A stretch of DNA of 64,000 nt from Bdellovibrionales bacterium (GTDB lineage: Bacteria > Bdellovibrionota > Bdellovibrionia > Bdellovibrionales > Bdellovibrionaceae), in the NCBI GenBank assembly GCA_005793345.1, contig SXSU01000066.1, forward strand, positions 22,294 through 86,293, given 5' to 3'. Shown one piece after another: positions 25,878 through 33,837 of the stretch; positions within the stretch are counted from its first letter, which is position 1, and the number at the start of each line of letters is the position of its first letter. The translations under genes were made by a program, and so were the position numbers. The notes beneath the pieces are model-generated. The model was not told the DNA's origin, did not search any database, and saw nothing but the letters and a program-made list of their open reading frames with translations.

Positions 25878-26828
25878 ATGAAGATTTTAAGTATACGAAC
25901 ACGCTTTTATCTACTTATGTGTTTTTTTGCATTATTACTTTTTAATTCTCAAATTGCTTTTTCCATATCTCATAATGAAATTACAATTACTGATGATGAC
26001 ACAGAATTTGATGCCTCCAATGAAACCCCTATAAAAGATATTGGCAGAGAGTTTTACATTATTGCAAATTCAGTAGAACAAGCGCAAAATTATTTTAAAA
26101 ATAATAAAACTCTTTCAAATAAATTTTTCTTTTCCCCAACTGAACTTTTGATTCAAAAATCAAAAAGTAAATTATCATCATTTGATGATATAAATTTACT
26201 AAATTGGGATCATATTTATAGACAATATCCAGATCAATTTGATGTTTATAATAGAAAAAAACAATTTGGTGGCTGGATTAAAGATCCAAATAGGAAAACA
26301 TGCTTAAATATTCGAGGTCTAGTTCTCATTAGGGATGCCATTGGTGAAATAGTATATGATTCAAATAACCCTTGCAGAATTCAAAGTTCAACATGGATTG
26401 ATCCATACACTCACCAAGAAATCCATGATGCAAATAAAATTCAAATTGATCATGTTGTTCCCCTTAAAGAAGCTTATGTCACTGGAGCTTGGCAATGGTC
26501 CAATAAGAAAAAATGCACATATGCAAATTTTATTAAAAATGATTTTCATTTACTTTCAGTACTAGGTAATGAGAACTCAAAAAAAGGGGATAGATCTCCT
26601 GAACGATACCTACCACCAGATACAGTTTACATCTGTAAATATCTTTCAAATTGGCTAAAAATAAAAGCTATTTGGGATTTAAAAATTTCAATAAATGAAG
26701 CTCAAGGAATTCAATCACTCATTCATGAATATAATTGCAACGCAGATCAATTTGAATATTCTATTGAGGAACTGGATTTACAAAAACAATATTCTCGTGA
26801 AATTCCAAAAGGCTGTGAACGTAGGTAA
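25878..26828 (+). CDS. Secreted HNH/DUF1524-like endonuclease
   Basis: 316 residues from ATG 25878; the longer reading from 25818 starts next to a dispersed repeat and would bury the signal peptide. The chosen N-terminus (MKILSIRTRFYLLMCFFALLLF, read in two parts around its hydrophobic core) is a secretion signal. The nuclease core is DUF1524-type: IQIDHVVPLKEAY, then NDFHLLSVLGNENSKKGDRSPERYLPP in consecutive segments, giving the His-Asn-His ligands. Cysteines (CLNI, NPCRI, KKCTY, CKYL, NCNAD, GCERR) suggest disulfides outside the cytoplasm. A predator or scavenger could use it to digest DNA. It abuts the convergent cysteine synthase gene with no gap. Confidence 0.82.
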   Translation: MKILSIRTRFYLLMCFFALLLFNSQIAFSISHNEITITDDDTEFDASNETPIKDIGREFYIIANSVEQAQNYFKNNKTLSNKFFFSPTELLIQKSKSKLSSFDDINLLNWDHIYRQYPDQFDVYNRKKQFGGWIKDPNRKTCLNIRGLVLIRDAIGEIVYDSNNPCRIQSSTWIDPYTHQEIHDANKIQIDHVVPLKEAYVTGAWQWSNKKKCTYANFIKNDFHLLSVLGNENSKKGDRSPERYLPPDTVYICKYLSNWLKIKAIWDLKISINEAQGIQSLIHEYNCNADQFEYSIEELDLQKQYSREIPKGCERR

Positions 26829-27782
26829 TTAGTGAATTAATTTTGGTATCAGATTTTTTTCAGCCAACCATCTTGGGTCATATACTTTTGATTCATATCT
26901 ACTTCCATGATCACATAACATTGTCACAAAAGTTTTACCTTTATTTTCACTCATTTTAGCAATTTCATAAACTGCAAATAAATTTAATGCTGCAGAAGTC
27001 CCTAACTTCAAGTTATCATGTTTTAATAAGTGATACATCATATCTATCATTTGTTGATCACTTACTCGTATAACTGAATCTACATTTGCTTTTTTAAAAT
27101 TTTCAGTTAAACGCATTATACCAATACCTTCAGTAATGGAACTACCTTCAGTTTTAAAATTACCATTTTTAATATACTCATAAATACCTGAACCAAATGG
27201 ATCAGCGACAATAGTTTTTATTTTTGAGTTTTTTTCTTTTAAAAAATTGCTAACTCCACCCATAGTTCCGCCAGTTCCAACACTGGCAACAAAAAAATCT
27301 ATATCTCCATTTGTTTGATTCCAAATTTCAGGCCCAGTTGTAGTATAATGGGCTTTAAAATTCGACAGATTTTCAAATTGATTTGCCCAGAAAGCATTTG
27401 GATTTTCCTCTGAGTATTTTCTTGCCTGATGATAAAAATGATTCAAATCAGAAAAAGGGCAAGGCTTATATAATAAGACTTCAGCTCCAAGAGTTTTTAA
27501 TATCTCTACCTTTTCTTGAGCTTGATTGTTGGCCATACAAATGACAACTTTATAACCTTTGGGTTTTCCATAAACCGCCAATCCTATACCTGTATTACCA
27601 GCAGTCCCTTCAACAATTGTTCCGCCTGGTTTTAATTTCGCTTCAAATTCTGCATCCTCTATAATTTGTTTAGCAGCTCGATCTTTTATTGACCCACCAG
27701 GATTTTCAAATTCAGCTTTACCATAAATTTTGCAACCAGTTAACTGACTTAAAGAATTAATTAATACCAATGAAGTTTGCAT
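26829..27782 (-). CDS. cysK: PLP-dependent cysteine synthase family protein
   Basis: 317 residues from ATG 27782, twelve codons inside the longest frame; AGGAAAA upstream supports it. PLP lysine Lys33 in NPGGSIKDRAA, substrate loop EGTAGNTGIG, phosphate loop SVGTGGTMGG, and a Ser-type residue near LKLGTSAALNL. The sequence is of the cysteine synthase/cystathionine beta-synthase catalytic type without CBS domains, making cysteine from O-acetylserine and sulfide. The exact substrate (CysK, CysM or an OCBS-like enzyme) cannot be fixed. Its ribosome binding site falls in a remnant of the dispersed repeat (27786-27822). rsmH is next upstream on the same strand. Confidence 0.85.
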   Translation of the reverse strand: MQTSLVLINSLSQLTGCKIYGKAEFENPGGSIKDRAAKQIIEDAEFEAKLKPGGTIVEGTAGNTGIGLAVYGKPKGYKVVICMANNQAQEKVEILKTLGAEVLLYKPCPFSDLNHFYHQARKYSEENPNAFWANQFENLSNFKAHYTTTGPEIWNQTNGDIDFFVASVGTGGTMGGVSNFLKEKNSKIKTIVADPFGSGIYEYIKNGNFKTEGSSITEGIGIMRLTENFKKANVDSVIRVSDQQMIDMMYHLLKHDNLKLGTSAALNLFAVYEIAKMSENKGKTFVTMLCDHGSRYESKVYDPRWLAEKNLIPKLIH

Positions 27783-27785
27783 AAA

Positions 27786-27822
27786 GTTATTTTCCTGTTG
27801 ATTGGTGTGATTTTTCAATCAC
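27786..27822. repeat. Fragment of the dispersed repeat at the cysK ribosome site
   Basis: GTTATTTTCCTGTTGATTGG and TGTGATTTTTCAATCACC correspond to the middle block of the repeat family (compare 25784-25817). Read on the cysK strand it contains CAGGAAAATAAC, whose AGGA lies about nine bases before the start codon, so the remnant appears to provide the Shine-Dalgarno. GGTGTGATTTTTCAATCACC can fold as a small hairpin. Confidence 0.6.
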
Positions 27823-27853
27823 CTTATTTTAAATGTAAAAAGTTGATCTGCAA

Positions 27854-28753
27854 TTAATTTTTTTGAAAAATTCTTAGTTTTGCACTTCTTGATCTAGAAT
27901 TTAAATTTATCTCTTCATCAGTAGGAATAATTACTTTTTTATTAATATTAATCCCATAATTCTTTAAATTATGATCCTTAAATATATATTTTACAATTCG
28001 ATCTTCTAAAGAATGAAACGTAATAACAGCCATTCTTCCACCAGGATTTAGAGCCGTTATTAAATTAGTAATTCCAGTTGATACACCATCTAACTCTTTA
28101 TTAACTTCTAATCTTAATGCCATAAAGTAACGAGTGGCAGGATGATGTCCTTTTATTCTCCAACCATCTACTCTTTCAATAAGAGAAGATAATTCTTTAG
28201 TACCAGTAAATCTTTTGGTTTTACGATCGTTAATAATTGCTCGAACAACTCTAAATGGCTTTTGAACTTCCCCCAATTCTTTAAATACTTTAAGCAACTC
28301 AGCTTCAGAATATTCGTTTATAATAAACTCAGCGTTTAGTTCTTGATTCTGATCCATACGCATATCTAGAGGACCATCATAATAAAAACTAAAACCTCTA
28401 CTTGAATCATCCAATTGAGGAGAACTAACTCCTAGATCTAATAATATAAAATCAAATTTTCCAATTATATTACTTTCTAAATTAGAATAATCTTGGTTAA
28501 TTAATTTTAACTTTTTTTGATTTAAATATTCTTCAAAATTAATTTGACCATACTCAATAGCAGTTAAATCTTTATCAGCTGCAACAAGACATGCTTCAGG
28601 AAATAACTCAAGCAACGCCTTTGAATGGCCTCCTCGACCAAAAGTACAATCAAGTATTTTTTCAATTTTATGAGGAGTACCTTTTGCTGCCTCTAAAACT
28701 TCTTGAAGCAATACTGGAATATGCGAATTATTTAAATTAGAAGATTTATTCAT
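27854..28753 (-). CDS. rsmH: 16S rRNA (cytosine1402-N4)-methyltransferase RsmH
   Basis: About 299 residues. HIPVLLQEVLEA, then the SAM motif ILDCTFGRGGHSKALLE, FDFILLDLGVSSPQLDD, and the signature FSFYYDGPLDMRMD, with VITFHSLEDRIVK near the end; this is an intact RsmH. It methylates C1402 of 16S rRNA in the decoding centre. ATG 28753 is favoured (GGGG nine bases upstream); ATG 28759 or an upstream extension to 28804 is possible. In many bacteria rsmH heads the division and cell-wall cluster, but here the next gene is cysK. Confidence 0.93.
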   Translation of the reverse strand: MNKSSNLNNSHIPVLLQEVLEAAKGTPHKIEKILDCTFGRGGHSKALLELFPEACLVAADKDLTAIEYGQINFEEYLNQKKLKLINQDYSNLESNIIGKFDFILLDLGVSSPQLDDSSRGFSFYYDGPLDMRMDQNQELNAEFIINEYSEAELLKVFKELGEVQKPFRVVRAIINDRKTKRFTGTKELSSLIERVDGWRIKGHHPATRYFMALRLEVNKELDGVSTGITNLITALNPGGRMAVITFHSLEDRIVKYIFKDHNLKNYGININKKVIIPTDEEINLNSRSRSAKLRIFQKN

Positions 28754-28803
28754 ACTCATATGCCCCATATCATCAAAAAACTTGTAGGTTAATAAAAAAA
28801 TCA

Positions 28804-28927
28804 AAACTAAAGTTTGGATTTTGTAAATTTGAAGTGATTGGAAATCGACCTCAACAATCGGAAAACAACAATTAGTAATTATGTCTGATATAATCGCGAA
28901 GCGATCACACTTAATTATGAGCAGATT
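28804..28927. repeat. Dispersed repeat, copy 2a, nearly complete but diverged
   Basis: Contains in order the left block (ACTAAAGTTTGGATTTTG), the middle block (GTGATTGGAAATCGACC, CAACAATCGGAAAACAAC) and the right hairpin (ATGTCTGATATAATCGCG, AAGCGATCACACTTAATTAT). It is directly followed by copy 2b, so the region 28754-29135, 382 bases without a gene, consists mainly of two tandem elements. Confidence 0.75.
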
Positions 28928-28929
28928 AA

Positions 28930-29011
28930 CACAGACAAACTGGAAAATAACTGCTCATGATTATGTCTGATATAATCGCGAAGCGATCAGATTTAATCAT
29001 GAGCAGTTATT
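28930..29011. repeat. Dispersed repeat, copy 2b
   Basis: ACAGACAAACTGGAAAATAA and then a near-perfect palindrome CTGCTCATGATTATGTCTGA...TCGCGAAGCGATCAG...AATCATGAGCAGTTATT. Same orientation as copy 2a, which it adjoins. The stem has a GCGA/TCGC core with an AA loop. Confidence 0.85.
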
Positions 29012-29135
29012 ACTAAACCACCTTCAAAGGTCAATGATATTTGCAAGTGATTTTTTAATGAGTTTCCTAAACCAACAAGAAATTTCTTTTAATGAGCTTG
29101 TCAAGTACCTACTAGTTTGTGCTAAAATAATATTC

Positions 29136-30212
29136 ATGTTAGTTAAATGCCCCAAATGTCATTTTGAACAACTAAAAGATAACTATTGCGCTAACTGCGG
29201 AATAGAGATGGATAATTATAAACCAGAAAAAACTCCTTTTTTAAAAATAGTTTTTAAGTCCCCTTTATTTCAATTAATTCTCTTTTTAGGCGTGGTTTAT
29301 AGTGGCTATCGGGAATTTATTCTAAAACAAAAAAATACAACTGGACTTAGGGCTACTCAAATTGAAGATTCTGAACTTCATGCAGAACCAATTTCTATTT
29401 CTAATTCAACTCATCAAGATATTCAAATGACAGTAAGCAAAACACAATCGAATGAAAACTTATCCAATAAAGAAGCCACTCCAACAATTACAAATACTAA
29501 TTCAGAGAATAAGATTTCAAACAATATAGACAACTCAAATGCTTTTGAAAATGAAGATGTTGTTGAAGCTCAAACTGAACAACAGAATAACTTTTCGTCT
29601 CAAGGTCTAAATTCAGTACAATCAGTAATTAAAGTTCTTCCAAAAAATTTTCATATAAAATATTTTGAAGTGAATAAAAGCATTATAAATAACTTAAAAA
29701 CTATTACATCAGCAACAGAACATAATTTAGGTGATTTTTCTTTATTCAAAATTTTAAAAAGTGAAAAATCTTACAAAACTGATAACTGGAAAGTACTTGA
29801 ACAAGGCTCACGTGAAATTAAAGATATCAAGTCAAACAAAAATAATCATTGGTTTGTAGGAGCTCGAAATCCAATTAATGGATCAGTTGCTGGTTTAAAT
29901 ATTTCTCTTACAATTAATCAATCTGAATCAATTAAAAATGAAACTGGCGAAGAGTATGCATTTACACTTGATATTCAAAAAGAATTGCCAGACTCATTTG
30001 ATAATGGAAGTGGAGAGAACTCTACTTTAAATTATAATTTTACTGCAGCAAAGGGTGATATTCTATTGATTGAAGGCGCCTTCCCTCGAAAAAAAATACC
30101 AACTGAAAATAAAGACTTTCTATGGATGAATAATTCAATTTCGCAAATTTTCTTTTCAGATCAATTTTCAAATAATATAAATGATTTTATTATTTCAGTT
30201 GAGTTTCAATAA
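29136..30212 (+). CDS. Membrane protein with N-terminal zinc ribbon
   Basis: 358 residues from ATG 29136. The zinc ribbon starts at residue 4 (CPKCHFEQ...YCANCG, two CxxC pairs), so the longer reading from 29034 is unlikely. A membrane helix follows at about residues 40-57 (FQLILFLGVVYSGY), then a long Ser/Asn/Thr/Gln-rich linker to about 170 and a C-terminal domain of about 190 residues with beta character. No Shine-Dalgarno is seen, but TAAAATAAT 5 to 13 bases upstream resembles a -10 box. Function not recognised; the layout (cytoplasmic ribbon, single helix, extracytoplasmic domain) resembles zinc-ribbon membrane proteins of unknown role. Confidence 0.65.
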   Translation: MLVKCPKCHFEQLKDNYCANCGIEMDNYKPEKTPFLKIVFKSPLFQLILFLGVVYSGYREFILKQKNTTGLRATQIEDSELHAEPISISNSTHQDIQMTVSKTQSNENLSNKEATPTITNTNSENKISNNIDNSNAFENEDVVEAQTEQQNNFSSQGLNSVQSVIKVLPKNFHIKYFEVNKSIINNLKTITSATEHNLGDFSLFKILKSEKSYKTDNWKVLEQGSREIKDIKSNKNNHWFVGARNPINGSVAGLNISLTINQSESIKNETGEEYAFTLDIQKELPDSFDNGSGENSTLNYNFTAAKGDILLIEGAFPRKKIPTENKDFLWMNNSISQIFFSDQFSNNINDFIISVEFQ

Positions 30213-30301
30213 TTTTTCCTTAATAATTGCATAAAGATGCCAATAATCAGAAAGAACTAATACTTATTGCGATTATATGAAAAATTTAATTGGAGCAAAT
30301 T

Positions 30302-30838
30302 ATGCACAATACTAAATTATCCAAATTTATAACTGAGGACGATATTCAAAAAAGGGTTTCCGAAATTGGGAAACTTCTAACCGATCAGTTTAAAAACTCA
30401 AAAGATCCTCTTATTGCTATTTGTGTACTTAAGGGCAGTTTTATGTTTTATTCCGACCTAACTCGACACATTGATTTAGATTTATCGTGTGAATTTCTAG
30501 GAGTTTCTTCTTACCATGGGGCCTCAAAATCAAGTGGAGAAGTAAAAATGACATTGGACTTATCAACACCAATTGAAGGTAAAAATATAATTTTAATTGA
30601 AGATATAGTAGATACTGGTTTGACAATGAATTATCTTCTCAAAAATCTTGAATCAAGAAAACCCAAAAAAATAGTGACTGTTACTTTACTTCATAAGCCA
30701 GATGCCTCAGTAATCCCTTGTAAAATAGATCATATTGGTTTCAAAATTGAAAATGATTTTGTTGTGGGATATGGGTTAGACTACCAAGGATACTACAGAA
30801 ATCTTCCATATATTGCCCAAGTTCAAAATATAAATTAA
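30302..30838 (+). CDS. hpt: Hypoxanthine phosphoribosyltransferase
   Basis: 178 residues from ATG 30302; TTGGAGC upstream is a good ribosome site and overlaps an alternative TTG start at 30290. PRPP-binding loop NIILIEDIVDTGLTMNYLL, the flexible-loop region SSYHGASKSSGEVK, PPi loop VCVLKGSFMF, and the closing VGYGLDYQGYYRNLPYI that stacks on the purine are all present. Purine salvage: converts hypoxanthine (and usually guanine) to IMP/GMP. The stop codon lies at the edge of a dispersed repeat. Confidence 0.93.
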   Translation: MHNTKLSKFITEDDIQKRVSEIGKLLTDQFKNSKDPLIAICVLKGSFMFYSDLTRHIDLDLSCEFLGVSSYHGASKSSGEVKMTLDLSTPIEGKNIILIEDIVDTGLTMNYLLKNLESRKPKKIVTVTLLHKPDASVIPCKIDHIGFKIENDFVVGYGLDYQGYYRNLPYIAQVQNIN

Positions 30839-30902
30839 CTGCTCATGATTAAGTCTGATCAGCTTGCGCTGATTATATCAGACATAATCATAAGTTGTTA
30901 TT
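30837..30902. repeat. Dispersed hairpin repeat, copy 3, between convergent hpt and STAS-like genes
   Basis: AACTGCTCATGATTAAGTCT...GATCAGC TTGC GCTGAT...ATCAGACATAATCATAAGTTGTT is a 66-base palindrome with a TTGC loop. The hpt stop overlaps its left edge and the STAS-like stop (30898-30900) lies in its right edge, so the whole gap between the genes is this element. It can serve as a two-way terminator. Confidence 0.85.
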
Positions 30903-31374
30903 TGTTATATGTTAGGAATTTAAAATATTTTTCTTCCATTACATCCATTTCAAGCAGATTTCCTTTTTCATCAACTACATTAGATGGAGGACGGAGGCCA
31001 TTTTCATCGAATTCAATTCCAAATTTAAACAGAACTAATTTTTCTGTACCAAATTCTTCAGAATAATAAGGAACATAAAAAGACTCAACGATTGTACCCT
31101 TTGGTAAAAATCCCTCAAGTAAATTCATTTGGTCTACTATAACTTTAGGACATTTCAGATAATGAAAAACCACTTTACTATGTGGTTGAATAAAATAAAT
31201 CCACTCTCTTATACCACAGGATTGAATTCTTTTAACACCTTCAAAATTAATAAATACCTCAGTAGCATTTGGAAGTTCGATATCTTTAAAAATGGCTTCT
31301 TCATCAAGATCACCAAACACGTCAATATAGTACTTTGTACCTTCACTTCTTAATTTAAAGCATTCTTTGCCCAT
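30898..31374 (-). CDS. STAS-like protein
   Basis: 158 residues. The first 95 residues look like a STAS (anti-sigma-factor antagonist) fold: YYIDVFGDLDEEAIF for the first strand and helix, then VFINFEGVKRIQSCGIREWI, where the CGIREW segment takes the place of the usual phosphorylatable-Ser turn. The Ser in QSCG is one residue before the usual position. The C-terminal part is acidic and not recognised. It is downstream of fabF by only six bases on the same strand. A role in partner binding is inferred from the fold. Confidence 0.65.
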   Translation of the reverse strand: MGKECFKLRSEGTKYYIDVFGDLDEEAIFKDIELPNATEVFINFEGVKRIQSCGIREWIYFIQPHSKVVFHYLKCPKVIVDQMNLLEGFLPKGTIVESFYVPYYSEEFGTEKLVLFKFGIEFDENGLRPPSNVVDEKGNLLEMDVMEEKYFKFLTYNK

Positions 31375-31380
31375 AATCCC

Positions 31381-32646
31381 TCAAGAGTTTTTTAATTTTG
31401 AAAAAATTAAACTAGAGTTTGTTCCACCAAAACCAAAGCTATTATTCATAACAACATTTATGTTACCTTTTCGAGCGGTATGTGGAACATAATCTAGATC
31501 ACAATTTTCTGACGGTTGATCTAAATTAATTGTAGGAGGAACTATTTGATCTTTCAAGCACATTACACAAATTGCCGACTCAATAGCACCAGCAGCACCA
31601 AGCGTATGTCCCATCATACTTTTAGTACTACTGACCCAAAGCTTTTTGGCATGATCGCCAAATACTTTTTTAATAGCTAGAGTTTCAATCTCATCTCCCA
31701 TTGGAGTTGAAGTACCATGAGCATTGATATAATTAATAGATTCATGTCCTAAATCGGCATCAGCCAATGCTGACAACATAGCCTGAGCAGCACCCCTCCC
31801 TTGGGGTGAAGGACTAGAAATATGGTATGCATCTGAAGAAGCACCATAGCCAACAATCTCACATAAAATATTTGCTCCTCGATTTAGAGCAAATTCATAA
31901 TCTTCTAAAATTAAAACAGCAGCACCTTCAGCTAAAACAAAACCATCACGGTCTTTATCAAAAGGCCTTGAAGCTTTTTCAGGATCTTCGTTTCTCGTCG
32001 ACAAAGCTCTCATTGAAGCAAATCCACCAACACCCATTTGGCAAACTGTACTCTCTGAACCCCCAGTGATAACAACTTTACAAGTACCGCGCCGAATATG
32101 TTCTGCAGCTTCTCCAATCGCATGGGCACCTGAAGCACAGGCTGATGTGATAGTAAAATTAGGTCCTCGAACATTAAACATCATTGAAATATGTCCTGGA
32201 GCTAAATTAGTAATTGAAATAGGAACAAAAAAAGGACTTATTCTATCTGGTCCTTTTTCATGAGCTATAATAGTTTGCTCTTCAATATAAGGTAAACCAC
32301 CCATTCCAACACCAATAATAGTTCCAACATGAGGGGACAGATCATCTGTAATTTCTAATTTAGAATTTTTGATTGCCATCGCGGCACTTGCAACCGCAAA
32401 TTGGCTAAAGAGATCCATTTTTTTTTGTTCTTTTTTACCGATATATAGGTCTGGATTAAACCCTTTTACTTCACCACAAATTTGTGTAGTTAATTTATCG
32501 GCATTAAACCTTGCAATTTTAGATATCCCGGACTTGCCAGCAATTGCATTATTCCATGTTTCTTCAAGGGTAACCCCCAGAGGAGTTACCGCTCCAATTC
32601 CTGTTACGACAACTCTTCGTCTGGGTTTACTTTGTGTATAAAACAC
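31381..32646 (-). CDS. fabF: 3-oxoacyl-ACP synthase II (FabF)
   Basis: 421 residues, full length. VVVTGIGAVTPLG at the N-terminus, catalytic Cys170 in ITSACASGAHAIGEA, the two active-site His in NAHGTSTPMGD and STKSMMGHTLGAAGA, and the closing NSFGFGGTNSSL. It elongates acyl-ACP with malonyl-ACP. The start is five bases after the acpP stop on the same strand, as in most bacteria. Confidence 0.96.
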   Translation of the reverse strand: MFYTQSKPRRRVVVTGIGAVTPLGVTLEETWNNAIAGKSGISKIARFNADKLTTQICGEVKGFNPDLYIGKKEQKKMDLFSQFAVASAAMAIKNSKLEITDDLSPHVGTIIGVGMGGLPYIEEQTIIAHEKGPDRISPFFVPISITNLAPGHISMMFNVRGPNFTITSACASGAHAIGEAAEHIRRGTCKVVITGGSESTVCQMGVGGFASMRALSTRNEDPEKASRPFDKDRDGFVLAEGAAVLILEDYEFALNRGANILCEIVGYGASSDAYHISSPSPQGRGAAQAMLSALADADLGHESINYINAHGTSTPMGDEIETLAIKKVFGDHAKKLWVSSTKSMMGHTLGAAGAIESAICVMCLKDQIVPPTINLDQPSENCDLDYVPHTARKGNINVVMNNSFGFGGTNSSLIFSKLKNS

Positions 32647-32651
32647 AGGGT

Positions 32652-32885
32652 TTACTTTCCTTTTGACGCTAAGTAAGTTACAACATCATTAACAGTTTTT
32701 AATTTTTCAGCATCTTCATCTGGTATTTCAATATCAAACTCTTCTTCCATAGCCATAACTAGTTCAACGATATCTAAGCTATCCGCACCAAGATCATCAA
32801 TAAATGAAGCTTCTGCCTTTACTTTCTCAGGATCTACTCCTAATTGCTCAACGATAATATCTTTAATTTTAGCAGGTACGCTCAT
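32652..32885 (-). CDS. acpP: Acyl carrier protein
   Basis: 77 residues from ATG 32885, preceded by TTGGAGGAAAAA, an excellent ribosome site; a longer reading from 32915 is unlikely. The phosphopantetheine attachment is Ser36 in [20 protein letters not shown]. Acidic throughout, typical of AcpP. It lies between fabG and fabF. The 208 bases up to fabG are AT-rich and may hold a separate promoter for this highly expressed gene. Confidence 0.97.
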   Translation of the reverse strand: MSVPAKIKDIIVEQLGVDPEKVKAEASFIDDLGADSLDIVELVMAMEEEFDIEIPDEDAEKLKTVNDVVTYLASKGK

Positions 32886-33093
32886 TGTTTTTCCTCCAAC
32901 TTCAGTTTCCATCATAAAATGTTTCCTTTAATTAAATTAATAATTTCTAAATAATACAAAAAGTAATCACAAATTTATTTTATTCCACTTTGAGTATAAA
33001 AAGAACTTAGCCATACTCTGTATTGAAATCAAGTTTTAGAATAAAATCTACTAAATTGAAAATAATATTACCCTGTGTCAACTGACGACTAAA

Positions 33094-33837
33094 CTAAACC
33101 ATGTGCAAGCCGCCATTAACACTTAGAGTGTGTCCAGTAACATAACTGCTATCATCACTTAATAAAAAACCCACACATCTTGCAACTTCAACTGCTTGTG
33201 CAATTCTTTGGAGTGGTATTTTTTTAAAGATTTCTTGTTTTTGTATATCAGTTAATGAGGTAGTCATTTCAGTTTCTATAAATCCCGGAGCCACACAATT
33301 TGATCTTATATTTCTACTAGCCAATTCTAAAGCAACTGATTTTGAAAATGCTTCGATACCAGCTTTTGAGGCTGCATAATTTGCTTGACCTTGATTTCCT
33401 GTTTGACCAATAACACTTGTAATATGAACCATTGAACCACTTCTCATTTTCAGCATAACTTTTGAAATTGCTTTAGTTACCAAAAATACGCCACGTAAGT
33501 TTGTGTTAATAACATTGTCAAACTCTTCTGTTTTCATTCTTAACAATAATTGGTCTGAAGTGATTCCAGCATTATTAACTAATCCATGAACCTGATTTTC
33601 AAATAAATTTAGAACTTGAGTTATACACCCATTAACACTCTCTTCACTTTGAAGATCCATCTTGAAACATTGATGTCCAGGGCTATCTAAAGACTTAATA
33701 AGCTCTAAAGAACTTTCTTCATTTTGACTGTATGTAAAAGCAACTCGAGCACCTTTTTCAGCTAAATATTTTACAATTTCTTTTCCAATTCCACGACTAC
33801 CGCCTGTAACAAAAATATTCTTTCCATGAAATTTCAT
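33094..33837 (-). CDS. fabG: 3-oxoacyl-ACP reductase (FabG)
   Basis: 247 residues, a classical short-chain dehydrogenase: NADPH loop VTGGSRGIGKEI (10-21), LVNNAGIT (87-94), catalytic Ser141, Tyr154 and Lys158 (YAASK), and the end VTGHTLSVNGGLHMV typical of FabG. It reduces 3-ketoacyl-ACP. The start overlaps the fabD stop (ATGA). Confidence 0.95.
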   Translation of the reverse strand: MKFHGKNIFVTGGSRGIGKEIVKYLAEKGARVAFTYSQNEESSLELIKSLDSPGHQCFKMDLQSEESVNGCITQVLNLFENQVHGLVNNAGITSDQLLLRMKTEEFDNVINTNLRGVFLVTKAISKVMLKMRSGSMVHITSVIGQTGNQGQANYAASKAGIEAFSKSVALELASRNIRSNCVAPGFIETEMTTSLTDIQKQEIFKKIPLQRIAQAVEVARCVGFLLSDDSSYVTGHTLSVNGGLHMV

